64,000 nucleotides of DNA, from NCBI GenBank assembly GCA_020881835.1, contig CP052876.1, forward strand, positions 1,860,001-1,924,000, in the 5' to 3' direction. The notes under the pieces are model-generated. The model had not been told where the DNA came from. It did not search any database and saw nothing but the letters and a program-made list of their open reading frames with translations. Every line of letters starts with the position of its first letter. Within the stretch, counting starts at the first letter, position 1. The translations under genes were made by a program, and so were the position numbers. This stretch comes from Kineosporiaceae bacterium SCSIO 59966. GTDB taxonomy: Bacteria; Actinomycetota; Actinomycetes; Actinomycetales; SCSIO-59966. Positions 1-7,496 of the stretch are shown one piece after another.

Positions 1-568
1 CGTCCGGGGGGGTGGGCACCCCGGCGGCCACGTGCACGAGCCCAGCGGTGGCGACGGCGAGCGCGGTGAGCCCGATCCCGATCCGGTTGGTGGCCCCGGC
101 GCGGTCGGGGTGGCGCAGCAGCCGGACGCCGAAGCCCAGCAGCAGCAGCGGGACGACGAGCCCGACCCGGCCGAGCGTGCCGGCGACGACGGCGTGCACG
201 GCGTCCCCGAACGTGCCGGGCAGGCCCCACCACTCCCGGGCAGCGACGACGATGGCCAGACCGATGAGGGCCAGGCCGATCCCGTCCCGGCGGTGGGCCG
301 GGTCCAGGTCGCGGGCGCCGTCCCCGATCCGGCGCGCGGTGCCGCCGACGAGGTGGGCGGTGCCCATCCAGGCGCCGCGGACGACGCGCACCGGTAGTGG
401 CGGGCGCTGCCGCTGGCCGCGGGCCGGGCTGCTGCCGCGGGACCGGGACGCACCGCCGGCGGGTCCACCCCAGCCGGAGCCACCCCGCGCGGGAGCACGG
501 CCGGGGCTGCGCGCGCCGGAGCCGCGCGGGGAGCCCGACCTGTTCGCGGTGGAGCCACGGGTCGCCAT
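1..568 (-). CDS. ftsK: DNA translocase FtsK, N-terminal part (cut by window edge)
   Basis: This is the 5' end (189 codons) of a leftward gene that runs out of the window. The first ~60 residues are a basic, Arg/Gly/Ser/Pro-rich cytoplasmic tail. They are followed by a stretch reading RDLDPAHRRDGIGLALIG and at least three hydrophobic segments (about residues 83-100, 115-135 and 150-170), as in the membrane domain of FtsK/SpoIIIE DNA pumps that clear chromosome DNA from the division septum. The motor domain lies outside the window, so the call rests on the membrane domain and on the position downstream of dapA and rnj, a common actinobacterial order. The ATG at 566-568 is supported by a -10-like TAGCCT seven bases upstream. 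Confidence 0.75.
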   Translation of the reverse strand, partial: MATRGSTANRSGSPRGSGARSPGRAPARGGSGWGGPAGGASRSRGSSPARGQRQRPPLPVRVVRGAWMGTAHLVGGTARRIGDGARDLDPAHRRDGIGLALIGLAIVVAAREWWGLPGTFGDAVHAVVAGTLGRVGLVVPLLLLGFGVRLLRHPDRAGATNRIGIGLTALAVATAGLVHVAAGVPTPPD

Positions 569-575
569 TGAGACG

Positions 576-581
576 AGGCTA
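576..581 (-). promoter_or_regulatory. -10 box of a leaderless ftsK promoter
   Basis: TAGCCT on the minus strand ends 7 nt before the ftsK ATG, the spacing expected if transcription starts at the start codon. No convincing -35 hexamer is seen. Confidence 0.45.
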
Positions 582-637
582 GTGCGTCGTCCCACCCATC
601 ACACGCCTCACACGCCGGGTCTGGGAGAGTTCGCGCC

Positions 638-1063
638 ATGAGCGACGACACCCGACGGTCCGTGTCCCTTGAACGGGTTGAGACCGGCGTCTACCGGGCC
701 CGTAACGACCGTGGCGGCGAGCTGGTGTTCGGCAGCCACGCCGGCGCCGGCTTCACCCCGGTCGAGCTGCTGCTCGCGGCGATCGCCGGCTGCTCGGCGG
801 TCGACGTCGACGTCGTCACCGGGCGGCGGGCCGAGCCCGAGCGGTTCGAGGTGCGCTGCTCGGCGGACAAGGTCCGCGCGGACGGCGGCAGCCAGCTGGA
901 GAACATCGAGCTGACGTTCTCGCTGCGGTTCCCGGCCGGGGCGGACGGCGACGCGGCCCGAGAGATCCTGCCGCGGGCCGTCGCGGCGTCCCACGACCGG
1001 ACCTGCACGGTGAGCCGGACGATCGAGCGTGGCACCCCGGTCACGGTGCGGGTCGAGGACTGA
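638..1063 (+). CDS. OsmC family protein
   Basis: 141 residues, the usual length for OsmC/Ohr-like proteins, which reduce organic or fatty-acid hydroperoxides with two conserved cysteines. The first Cys lies in the helix AAIAGCSAVDVDVV (about residue 53) and the second in HDRTCTVSRTIE (about residue 127), the spacing typical of OsmC. The ATG at 638 follows GGGAGAG (627-633) with short spacing. The 3' end overlaps the convergent thioesterase gene by 23 nt. The family call is firm; the substrate cannot be read from sequence and a plain OsmC-like role is as likely as Ohr. Confidence 0.85.
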   Translation: MSDDTRRSVSLERVETGVYRARNDRGGELVFGSHAGAGFTPVELLLAAIAGCSAVDVDVVTGRRAEPERFEVRCSADKVRADGGSQLENIELTFSLRFPAGADGDAAREILPRAVAASHDRTCTVSRTIERGTPVTVRVED

Positions 1064-1916
1064 GCCCCAGCCGCAGCGACGCGAGCTGGTGACCGGTCGC
1101 GACGAGAGCACCGGTGGAGTCCCACACGTCGCAGGTCTCGTCGACAGTCGCCGAGCGGCCGCCGGACGCCGACCCGTCGTCGACGACCCGCACCAGCTGC
1201 CGGACGGCGAGCGGGCCGGGTGCCGGGTGAGCGCGCAGCCAGACGGACAGCTGCAGGGTCGGCACCCACCCGGTCAGGCCGAGGTCGAAGGTGGCCGGCG
1301 GCAGCGCGTCGGCGGCGAGCAGGAGTGCCAGCCCGTCCGGCGGCCGGCCGTCGTCGAAGGTCAGGTAGCCGCGCAGCTCGCCCCGCCCGGACGGCGGACC
1401 GGTGACCCAGCCGAGGCAGTCGGGGTCCACGTGCTCGGCGACCTGCCCGAGCAGCGGCGCCTCGTAGTCCTTGGTGCCGGCGGGCAGCCGGACGCACCGC
1501 TCCAGCGGCGGCAGCGCGACCGGTGGGACGGCGTCGTGCCGGTGGCCGCGACCAGCAGCGGGCAGGGTCCCGCAGGTGAGGGTGACCGCAACGTAGGCCT
1601 CGCCGTCCTGCGGTGCGTGCACGGTCGCCCGCAGGACGCTGGTCCCCCGCCCGGTGCGCAGCACCTCGACGTCGACGTCGAGGGGACCGGCCGGGGCGAC
1701 GGCGAGGTAGGCGCCGCTGACGGCGAGCGGGTCGAGGTGCTCCCCGCCGCGCGCGTCGACCTCGGCGAGCGCGGCGCGGGTCGCCAGCGCGAGCAGGTAC
1801 CCGCCGTTGGGGCGTCCGCCGATGGTCCACTCGGGGTCCACCGCGCAGCGCCACCGGCCTGGGACGCCGGTCGCCGTGACGGCGGTCGCCGCGTCGAAGC
1901 GGTACGTCCCGGTCAC
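1041..1916 (-). CDS. Acyl-CoA thioesterase-like (double hotdog) protein
   Basis: 291 residues. The N-terminal half begins with FDAATAVTATGVPGRWRCAV and contains WTIGGRPNGGYLLALATRAA, the substrate-loop signature of thioesterase-superfamily double-hotdog proteins. The C-terminal half repeats the fold (LQLSVWLRAHPAPGPLAVRQ). Such proteins hydrolyse acyl-CoA thioesters. The start is GTG at 1914-1916, which overlaps the TGA of the upstream oxidoreductase gene (GTGA), so it is translationally coupled as the last gene of the dapA operon. Substrate specificity is unknown. Confidence 0.75.
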   Translation of the reverse strand: MTGTYRFDAATAVTATGVPGRWRCAVDPEWTIGGRPNGGYLLALATRAALAEVDARGGEHLDPLAVSGAYLAVAPAGPLDVDVEVLRTGRGTSVLRATVHAPQDGEAYVAVTLTCGTLPAAGRGHRHDAVPPVALPPLERCVRLPAGTKDYEAPLLGQVAEHVDPDCLGWVTGPPSGRGELRGYLTFDDGRPPDGLALLLAADALPPATFDLGLTGWVPTLQLSVWLRAHPAPGPLAVRQLVRVVDDGSASGGRSATVDETCDVWDSTGALVATGHQLASLRLGLSPRPAP

Positions 1917-2947
1917 GACGCGGCGGCGGCCCGCACGTCGGCCGCGATGGCGACCGCGACCTGGGGGTCGAGCTCGTACGGGGTGTACAGGCCGGCCCGG
2001 GTCATCAGGTCGCCGTAGCGGCGGACGAGCTCGGCGCCCACCGACTCAGGCTCGCCGACGACGGCGAAGGAGTCGAGCACGTCGTCGTCGATCAGCGCGC
2101 CCATCTCCTGCCACCGGTTCTGCAGCGACAGGGTGTGCAGCTGATCTCCGAGGTCGGTCCAGCCGTGCAGGTCGAGCACCGGCCGGTACGCGGGGGTCGA
2201 CGCGTAGAAGGCGATCTGGCCGCGGACGGCGTCCCGGGCGGCGGCGAGCTCCTCCTCGGTGCGCCCGGTGGCGACGAACGGCGCACCGCTGACCTCGAAG
2301 CCGTCCATCGACCGGCCCGAGCGCTCCCGGCCGCGGCGCAGGGCGGGCAGGGTGACCTCGCGCAGGTACCGCTCGGTGGTGAACCCGTGGACGATGAACC
2401 CGTCGGCGACCTCGCCGGCGACCTCGGTCATCCGGTCGCCGACGCCGGCGAGGTAGACCGGTGGGGACCCGTACTCGTTGGGGCCGGGGTTGAAGAACGG
2501 CGACATGAGGGTGTGGGTGTAGAAGTCGCCCTCGAAACGCAGCCGGGTCCCCTGGTTCCACGAGTCCCAGATGGCGTGCAGGGCGCAGATGAACTCCCGC
2601 ATCCGGGCGGCCGGCTGCGACCACGGCATGGAGAACCGGCGGGTGATGTGCGGCTTGACCTGGGAGCCCAGGCCGAGCAGCAGCCTCCCGCCGGAGACGG
2701 CGTGCACGTCGTTGGCGCTGACCGCGAGGGTCATCGGGTTGCGGGCGAACGCCACGGCGATGGCGGTGCCGAGGCGGATCCGGTCGGTGACCGTGGCGGC
2801 GAGGGTGAGCTGCAGCAGCGGGTCGTGCCGGACCTCGCTGGTCCACAGCGCGTCGTAGCCGGCCTGCTCGGCCAGGCCCGCGTACTGGCGGACGTCGACG
2901 GGAGCGGTCGGCGGCAGGCCGGCGTCCATCTTCATACCGGTCTTCAT
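1913..2947 (-). CDS. LLM-class (F420-dependent type) oxidoreductase
   Basis: 344 residues with the luciferase-like monooxygenase TIM barrel. Visible family marks are YDALWTSEVRHDPLLQLTLA near the N-terminus, RIRLGTAIAVAFARNPMTLA, GGRLLLGLGSQVKPHI and the C-terminal VVGEPESVGAELVRRYGDLM. Actinobacterial members usually use coenzyme F420. Three in-frame ATGs lie close together; the first (2945-2947) is chosen because GAGGACC on the minus strand ends about 7 nt upstream. It starts 11 nt after the rnj stop and overlaps the thioesterase start by 4 nt, so it belongs to the same operon. The substrate is not predictable. Confidence 0.85.
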   Translation of the reverse strand: MKTGMKMDAGLPPTAPVDVRQYAGLAEQAGYDALWTSEVRHDPLLQLTLAATVTDRIRLGTAIAVAFARNPMTLAVSANDVHAVSGGRLLLGLGSQVKPHITRRFSMPWSQPAARMREFICALHAIWDSWNQGTRLRFEGDFYTHTLMSPFFNPGPNEYGSPPVYLAGVGDRMTEVAGEVADGFIVHGFTTERYLREVTLPALRRGRERSGRSMDGFEVSGAPFVATGRTEEELAAARDAVRGQIAFYASTPAYRPVLDLHGWTDLGDQLHTLSLQNRWQEMGALIDDDVLDSFAVVGEPESVGAELVRRYGDLMTRAGLYTPYELDPQVAVAIAADVRAAAAS

Positions 2948-2958
2948 ACCGCTGGTCC

Positions 2959-4644
2959 TCAGGCCTCGACGACGACGGGGATGATCATCGGACGGCGACG
3001 GAGCTTGGTGCCCGCCCAGCGGCCCACCACCCGGCGGACGACCTGCTGGAGCTGGAGGGTGTCCCCGATCCCCTCGCGACCGGCGTCCGCGAGCGCCTCG
3101 GCGATCTGCCGCTTGATCGGCTCGAACACCGACTCGTCCTCGGCGACGCCGCGGGCGTGGATCTCCGGGCCGACGACGACCTTGCCGGTGCCGGAGTCGA
3201 CGGCGACGAAGATGGAGATGAACCCCTCCTCGCCGAGGATCCGTCGGTCCTTGAGGTCGGCGTCGGTGAGGTCGCCGACGCTGGAGCCGTCGACGTAGAC
3301 GTACCCGCACGGCACGGCCCCGGCGATGCTGGCCTTGCCGTCGACGAGGTCGACGACCACGCCGTCCTCGGCCACGGCGATGCGCTCGCGGGGGATCCCG
3401 GTCAGCGCGGCGATGTCCGCGTTGGCGATGAGGTGGCGGACCTCGCCGTGCACCGGCATGACGTTGCGGGGCTTGACGATGTTGTAGCAGTAGAGCAGCT
3501 CGCCGGCGCTGGCGTGACCGGAGACGTGGACTCGGGCGTTGCCCTGGTGGACGACCTTCGCGCCGAGCCGGGCCAAGCCGTTGATGACCCGGTAGATGGC
3601 GTTCTCGTTGCCCGGGATGAGCGAGGACGCCATGATCACGGTGTCGCCCCGGCCGATCCGGATCCGGTGGTCGTTGTTGGCCATCCGGCTCAGCGCGGCC
3701 ATCGGCTCGCCCTGCGAGCCGGTGGACATCAGGACGACCTGCTCGTCCGGCAGGTCGTCGACGGCCTTGATGTCGACGAGGACGCCGTCCGGTGCCTTGA
3801 GGTACCCGAGCTCCATGGCGACGCCCATGTTCCGGACCATCGACCGCCCGACGAGGGCGACCTTGCGGCCGTGGGCGGCGGCGGCGTCCAGCACCTGCTG
3901 GACCCGGTGCACGTGGGAGGCGAAGCTCGCCACGATGATCCGGCGCTCGGCCTGGTGGAAGACCGCGTCGAGGACCGGCCCGATCTCCCGCTCGGAGACG
4001 GTGAACCCGGGGACCTCCGCGTTGGTCGAGTCGACCATGAACAGGTCGACGCCCTGCTCGCCGAGCCGGGCGAACGCGCGCAGGTCGGTGATCCGCCCGT
4101 CGAGCGGCAGCTGGTCCATCTTGAAGTCACCGGTGTGCAGCACGGTGCCGGCACCGGTGCGGATGGCGACCGCGAGCGCGTCGGGGATGGAGTGGTTGAC
4201 GGCGACGAACTCGCACTCGAACGGGCCGAGCCGCTCGGTCTGCCCCTCGGTGACGGTGAGCGTGTACGGCTTGATCCGGTGCTCCTTGAGCTTGGCCTCG
4301 ACGAAGGCGAGGGTGAGCTGGGAGCCGATGAGCGGGATGTCCTGGCGCAGCCGGAGCAGGAACGGGACCGCGCCGATGTGGTCCTCGTGGCCGTGGGTGA
4401 GAATGACGGCGACGACGTCGTCGAGCCGGTCCTCGATGTAGCCGAAGTCGGGCAGGATGAGGTCGACGCCGGGCTGGCTGTCCTCGGGGAACAGCACGCC
4501 GCAGTCGATGACGAGCAGCTTGCCGTCGTACTCCAGGACGGCCATGTTGCGGCCGACCTCGCCGAGCCCGCCGAGCGGGACGACGCGCAGCCCGCCGGGG
4601 GCGAGCGGGCCGGGGGCGGTCAGTTCAGGGTGCGGGTGACTCAC
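2959..4644 (-). CDS. rnj: Ribonuclease J
   Basis: 561 residues, the normal length for bacterial RNase J, a metallo-beta-lactamase/beta-CASP 5'-3' exo- and endoribonuclease in mRNA decay and rRNA maturation. The metal-binding motif HGHEDH is at residues 84-89, with further ligands around HSIPDALAV and LHTGDFKMD. The beta-CASP part includes ASFASHVHRVQQ and MSTGSQGEP, and the RNA-pocket motif HVSGHAS is followed by MPVHGEVRHL. The GTG start at 4642-4644 overlaps the dapA TGA (GTGA), so translation is coupled to dapA, a conserved actinobacterial arrangement. Confidence 0.96.
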   Translation of the reverse strand: MSHPHPELTAPGPLAPGGLRVVPLGGLGEVGRNMAVLEYDGKLLVIDCGVLFPEDSQPGVDLILPDFGYIEDRLDDVVAVILTHGHEDHIGAVPFLLRLRQDIPLIGSQLTLAFVEAKLKEHRIKPYTLTVTEGQTERLGPFECEFVAVNHSIPDALAVAIRTGAGTVLHTGDFKMDQLPLDGRITDLRAFARLGEQGVDLFMVDSTNAEVPGFTVSEREIGPVLDAVFHQAERRIIVASFASHVHRVQQVLDAAAAHGRKVALVGRSMVRNMGVAMELGYLKAPDGVLVDIKAVDDLPDEQVVLMSTGSQGEPMAALSRMANNDHRIRIGRGDTVIMASSLIPGNENAIYRVINGLARLGAKVVHQGNARVHVSGHASAGELLYCYNIVKPRNVMPVHGEVRHLIANADIAALTGIPRERIAVAEDGVVVDLVDGKASIAGAVPCGYVYVDGSSVGDLTDADLKDRRILGEEGFISIFVAVDSGTGKVVVGPEIHARGVAEDESVFEPIKRQIAEALADAGREGIGDTLQLQQVVRRVVGRWAGTKLRRRPMIIPVVVEA

Positions 4645-5561
4645 AGGACTCCTGCCTTGTCGAGGTCGCCACGGAGCTGGGCGACCTGGTCGTCGGTCGC
4701 CTCGACCAGCGGGAGGCGAACCGTTCGGGTGGGGATGACCCCGGCCAGCTGCATCGCGGCCTTGACCATGATGGCGCCCTGGGTGCGGGTCATGATCGCC
4801 TCGACGACTGGGAGCAGCCGGTGGTGGACGGCGAGCGCGGCGGCCAGGTCGCCGGCGTCGACGGCCCGGACCATCTCGGCGTACTGCCGCCCGGCGACGT
4901 GCCCGACGACGCTGACGACGCCGACGGCGCCCTGGGTGAGGTGCGCGAGGTTGAGCACGTCGTCGCCGGAGTAGTAGACGAGGTCGGTGGCGGCCATGAC
5001 CTGCGCGCTGGCGAACAGGTCGCCCTTGGCGTCCTTGACGGCGACGACGCGGTCGTGGTCGGCCAGCCGCAGGAGGGTCTCGGTGGCGATCGGCGTGCCG
5101 GTGCGGCCGGGGATGTCGTAGAGCATGACCGGCAAGGCGGTGGCGTCGGCGACCGTGGTGAAGTGCCGGTACAGCCCCTCCTGGGGCGGTTTGTTGTAGT
5201 ACGGGGTGACGACGAGGAGCCCGTCGGCACCGGCCTTCTCGGCGGCGCGGGCGAGCTCGACGCTGTGGGCGGTGTCGTTCGTGCCGGCGCCGGCCACGAC
5301 GTGTGCCCTGTCCCCCACGGCCTGGACGACGGCACGTACCACGGCGACCTTCTCGTCGTCCGTCGTGGTCGGGGACTCCCCCGTCGTCCCGTTGACGACG
5401 ATGCCGTCGTGGCCGGTGTCGACGAGGTGCTCGGCGAGCCGCTGGGCGGCGTCCAGGTCGACCGCGGAGCCGTCCGCGGTGAACGGCGTGCACATAGCGG
5501 TGAGGACTGCGCCGAACGGACGGCCGGCGCTGCGCGCGGGGGCCGGGGAGGTGTCGGGCAT
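4641..5561 (-). CDS. dapA: 4-hydroxy-tetrahydrodipicolinate synthase
   Basis: 306 residues. It condenses pyruvate with aspartate semialdehyde in lysine and diaminopimelate synthesis. The substrate-binding motif NGTTGE lies at 57-62, the proton-relay Tyr148 in LYDIPGRTG, and the Schiff-base Lys176 in VVAVKDAKGD. PYYNKPPQEG is also conserved. The ATG at 5559-5561 is preferred because a minus-strand TAGCGT ends 7 nt upstream, which suggests a leaderless transcript. It heads the operon dapA-rnj-LLM oxidoreductase-thioesterase. Confidence 0.96.
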   Translation of the reverse strand: MPDTSPAPARSAGRPFGAVLTAMCTPFTADGSAVDLDAAQRLAEHLVDTGHDGIVVNGTTGESPTTTDDEKVAVVRAVVQAVGDRAHVVAGAGTNDTAHSVELARAAEKAGADGLLVVTPYYNKPPQEGLYRHFTTVADATALPVMLYDIPGRTGTPIATETLLRLADHDRVVAVKDAKGDLFASAQVMAATDLVYYSGDDVLNLAHLTQGAVGVVSVVGHVAGRQYAEMVRAVDAGDLAAALAVHHRLLPVVEAIMTRTQGAIMVKAAMQLAGVIPTRTVRLPLVEATDDQVAQLRGDLDKAGVL

Positions 5562-5568
5562 GAGGGCC

Positions 5569-5591
5569 ACGCTACCGCCGTGGGCCGACAA
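5569..5591 (-). promoter_or_regulatory. Leaderless dapA promoter with PafBC-like upstream element
   Basis: Reading the minus strand, TTGTCGGCC is followed by exactly 8 nt, then TAGCGT, then 7 nt, then the dapA ATG. The -10 and spacing fit a leaderless promoter. The upstream 9-mer matches the PafBC (RecA-independent DNA damage) consensus TTGTCRGTG at 7 of 9 positions, so damage control is only suggested. Confidence 0.4.
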
Positions 5592-5812
5592 CGCCGCTTC
5601 GTCGAGGCCCGAAGTAGCGGGTGTCAGGGGGATCGTGCAGATCCCGGCGGCCGACGCGGGGCTGTCCGTGTCCTGCTCCTCGCGCGTCCCTTCCGACCCG
5701 AATGCCCTCGGCCGAACGGACGACGACGCTGTGTTCCGAACAGCCGCCGCGCGGTGGCGCGCCACCGTCCTAGCCTGCCTCGAGGTGGCAACTCGAGCAG
5801 CAAGGTGGGCAC

Positions 5813-6241
5813 GTGAGAGCACCCCGGGGAGATCGTGAGCGCGGCGCTGCGGCCGTGGAGTTCGCCTTGGTCCTGCCCATGCTCATAGTTCTGGTGTTCG
5901 GGATCATCTCGTTCGGGTTCATGTACACGAACTGGACGGCGCTGGAAAGCGGCGCTCGCGAAGGTGCCCGGTACATGGCCATCCACTCCAGCACGGACTC
6001 AACCGCAGGTGCTGTGGCGGAAGAGCGAGCCAAGGCTGCTGCCGTACTCCCCTGTGGAGCGGACGCAGACGGAGATGGTCTCGGGGATGCCTGCACAGCC
6101 GTCCCGGACCCGATCCAGTGTGCGGCAGGTGTCACGGACATCACGTACCGGATGACGGCACCCGTGGATCTCACGATCCCATTCGTGAGCAGCGAGACGA
6201 TCGTCTTGACAGCAGAGGCGGTCATGCGATGCGGCGGCTGA
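5813..6241 (+). CDS. TadE-like pseudopilin
   Basis: 142 residues. After a short basic tail (DRERG) comes the class III prepilin-like cleavage region G|AAAVEFALVLPMLIVLVFGI, with Glu at +5 and a hydrophobic helix running to about residue 37. The rest is a small periplasmic domain with four Cys. TadE proteins are processed pseudopilins of the Tad/Flp secretion machine. The GTG start is preceded by AAGGTGG. The gene overlaps the next one by 13 nt. A -10-like TAGCCT at 5771-5776 lies upstream between two CTCGAG sites and the dapA promoter region. Confidence 0.85.
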   Translation: MRAPRGDRERGAAAVEFALVLPMLIVLVFGIISFGFMYTNWTALESGAREGARYMAIHSSTDSTAGAVAEERAKAAAVLPCGADADGDGLGDACTAVPDPIQCAAGVTDITYRMTAPVDLTIPFVSSETIVLTAEAVMRCGG

Positions 6242-7263
6242 GGAATGACGACGGCGCCACGGCTGTCATGGTTGCCATTCTCATGGTGGTTCTCGTGGGG
6301 ATGGCGGCCTTCGCCGTGGACATGGGCTCCATGCACCTGCAGAACCGGGAACTGCAGAACAGCGCGGACGCCGGCGCCTTGGCGATCGCCCAGCAGTGCG
6401 CCGCCGGTTCCTGCCCAGACGACGAGGATGCTGAAGCACTCTTCTACGCCGGGGCCAACTCGACGTCCGGCGGCGGCTTCTTCGAGAACACGGCTGCAGA
6501 CGCGGACCTCAACGTGACGGCCCAGAAGGTCACGGTGACGGCCACCGGCGACAACACCCCGCTGTTTCGGGGCGTTCTCGGAGTCGGCGACTCGACGTTC
6601 GCCCGCTCGGCGACAGCGATCTGGGGGCCACCTGCCTCCTTGGTCAGCTCGATCCCGTTGACGATCTCCGAGTGCGAGTTCGACAACGCCATTCCCATGC
6701 CTGGCGCCTTGGCCGACCCCGCTGCACTCGAGGCTGCCGTGGCGTCGGGATCGATCGGGACTCCGCCGTTCCCGGCGGGCGAAATAACCTTCAATTTCCA
6801 TTCCCCAACTGACATCTCGGGCTGTCCGGAAGGTCCGCCTGGATCGGACCATCCCGGGGGCTTCGGGTGGCTCGAACCCGATGATGACGACGACACGACC
6901 GACTGCGAGACCTCAAGCGACACGTCCGGAATGTTCAGTACGAGCACGGGGGCATCCATCCCCTGCGACAAGGACGAGTTCGCCGCGCTACGAGGGACGG
7001 TAGTGCCCCTCCCAGTTTACGAGTATGTGAAGGGAAAGGGCGACAATGCCGAGTACAAGATGGCCGGTTTCGCGGCGTTCTTCCTCAGCGGTTGGCGGTT
7101 CCCGAGTTTCACTGGTGACTCCTACGCGACAGGTTCACCACCGTGCAGTCCGCCCGACACCTGCATCAGCGGGTGGTTCACCTCGGCAACTCTCGCCGAC
7201 GGCGGGGAAGTCGACTTCGGGGCAGGCGGCGGCGGCGTCAACGTCGTCCAGCTGATCGGCTGA
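6229..7263 (+). CDS. TadG-like pilus assembly protein
   Basis: 344 residues. The N-terminus reads RRLRNDDGATAVMVAILMVV, a pseudopilin-type transmembrane segment, followed by AAFAVDMGSMHLQNRELQNS and ADAGALAIAQQCAAG, the region typical of the Tad_N domain of TadG-like proteins. The rest is an exported domain with an acidic run (EPDDDDDTTDCE). Unlike TadE and the Flp proteins here, +5 after the Gly is Met rather than Glu, so prepilin-peptidase cleavage is doubtful. The ATG at 6229 lies inside the end of the TadE gene, implying coupled translation. Confidence 0.8.
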   Translation: MRRLRNDDGATAVMVAILMVVLVGMAAFAVDMGSMHLQNRELQNSADAGALAIAQQCAAGSCPDDEDAEALFYAGANSTSGGGFFENTAADADLNVTAQKVTVTATGDNTPLFRGVLGVGDSTFARSATAIWGPPASLVSSIPLTISECEFDNAIPMPGALADPAALEAAVASGSIGTPPFPAGEITFNFHSPTDISGCPEGPPGSDHPGGFGWLEPDDDDDTTDCETSSDTSGMFSTSTGASIPCDKDEFAALRGTVVPLPVYEYVKGKGDNAEYKMAGFAAFFLSGWRFPSFTGDSYATGSPPCSPPDTCISGWFTSATLADGGEVDFGAGGGGVNVVQLIG

Positions 7264-7460
7264 CCGAAGCGCCAGACGCCGCCGCGGCTCCCAGCAACGG
7301 CAACCTGGCTCGAGTTCCGCGAAGTGCTTCGGCGACTGTGAGTGGGCCGGGACGTGGCGGTGGAGAACCATGTGGACAAATCAAACATCTTGACCGCGTG
7401 ACCTTCGCACTCCTTTCCGTCCAGTTACGCCGTTCGACTGACAAGCCGGGCAGAACGCTG

Positions 7461-7489
7461 TTAACAATTCCCGCCGAACGCACTACTGT
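7461..7489 (+). promoter_or_regulatory. Sigma-70-type promoter of the sensor kinase gene (leaderless)
   Basis: TTAACA at 7461-7466, a 17-nt spacer, then TACTGT at 7484-7489. The GTG at 7497 follows 7 nt later, so the transcript probably starts at the start codon. This is the best -35/-10 pair I see in the Tad region and it decides the start of the kinase. Confidence 0.6.
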
Positions 7490-7496
7490 GCGTCTC

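Noticed and set aside
5779-5797. CTCGAG-N7-CTCGAG pair upstream of the TadE gene as an operator
   Set aside because: Two 6-bp sites are likely by chance at this G+C content, and no matching copies were found near other Tad genes.
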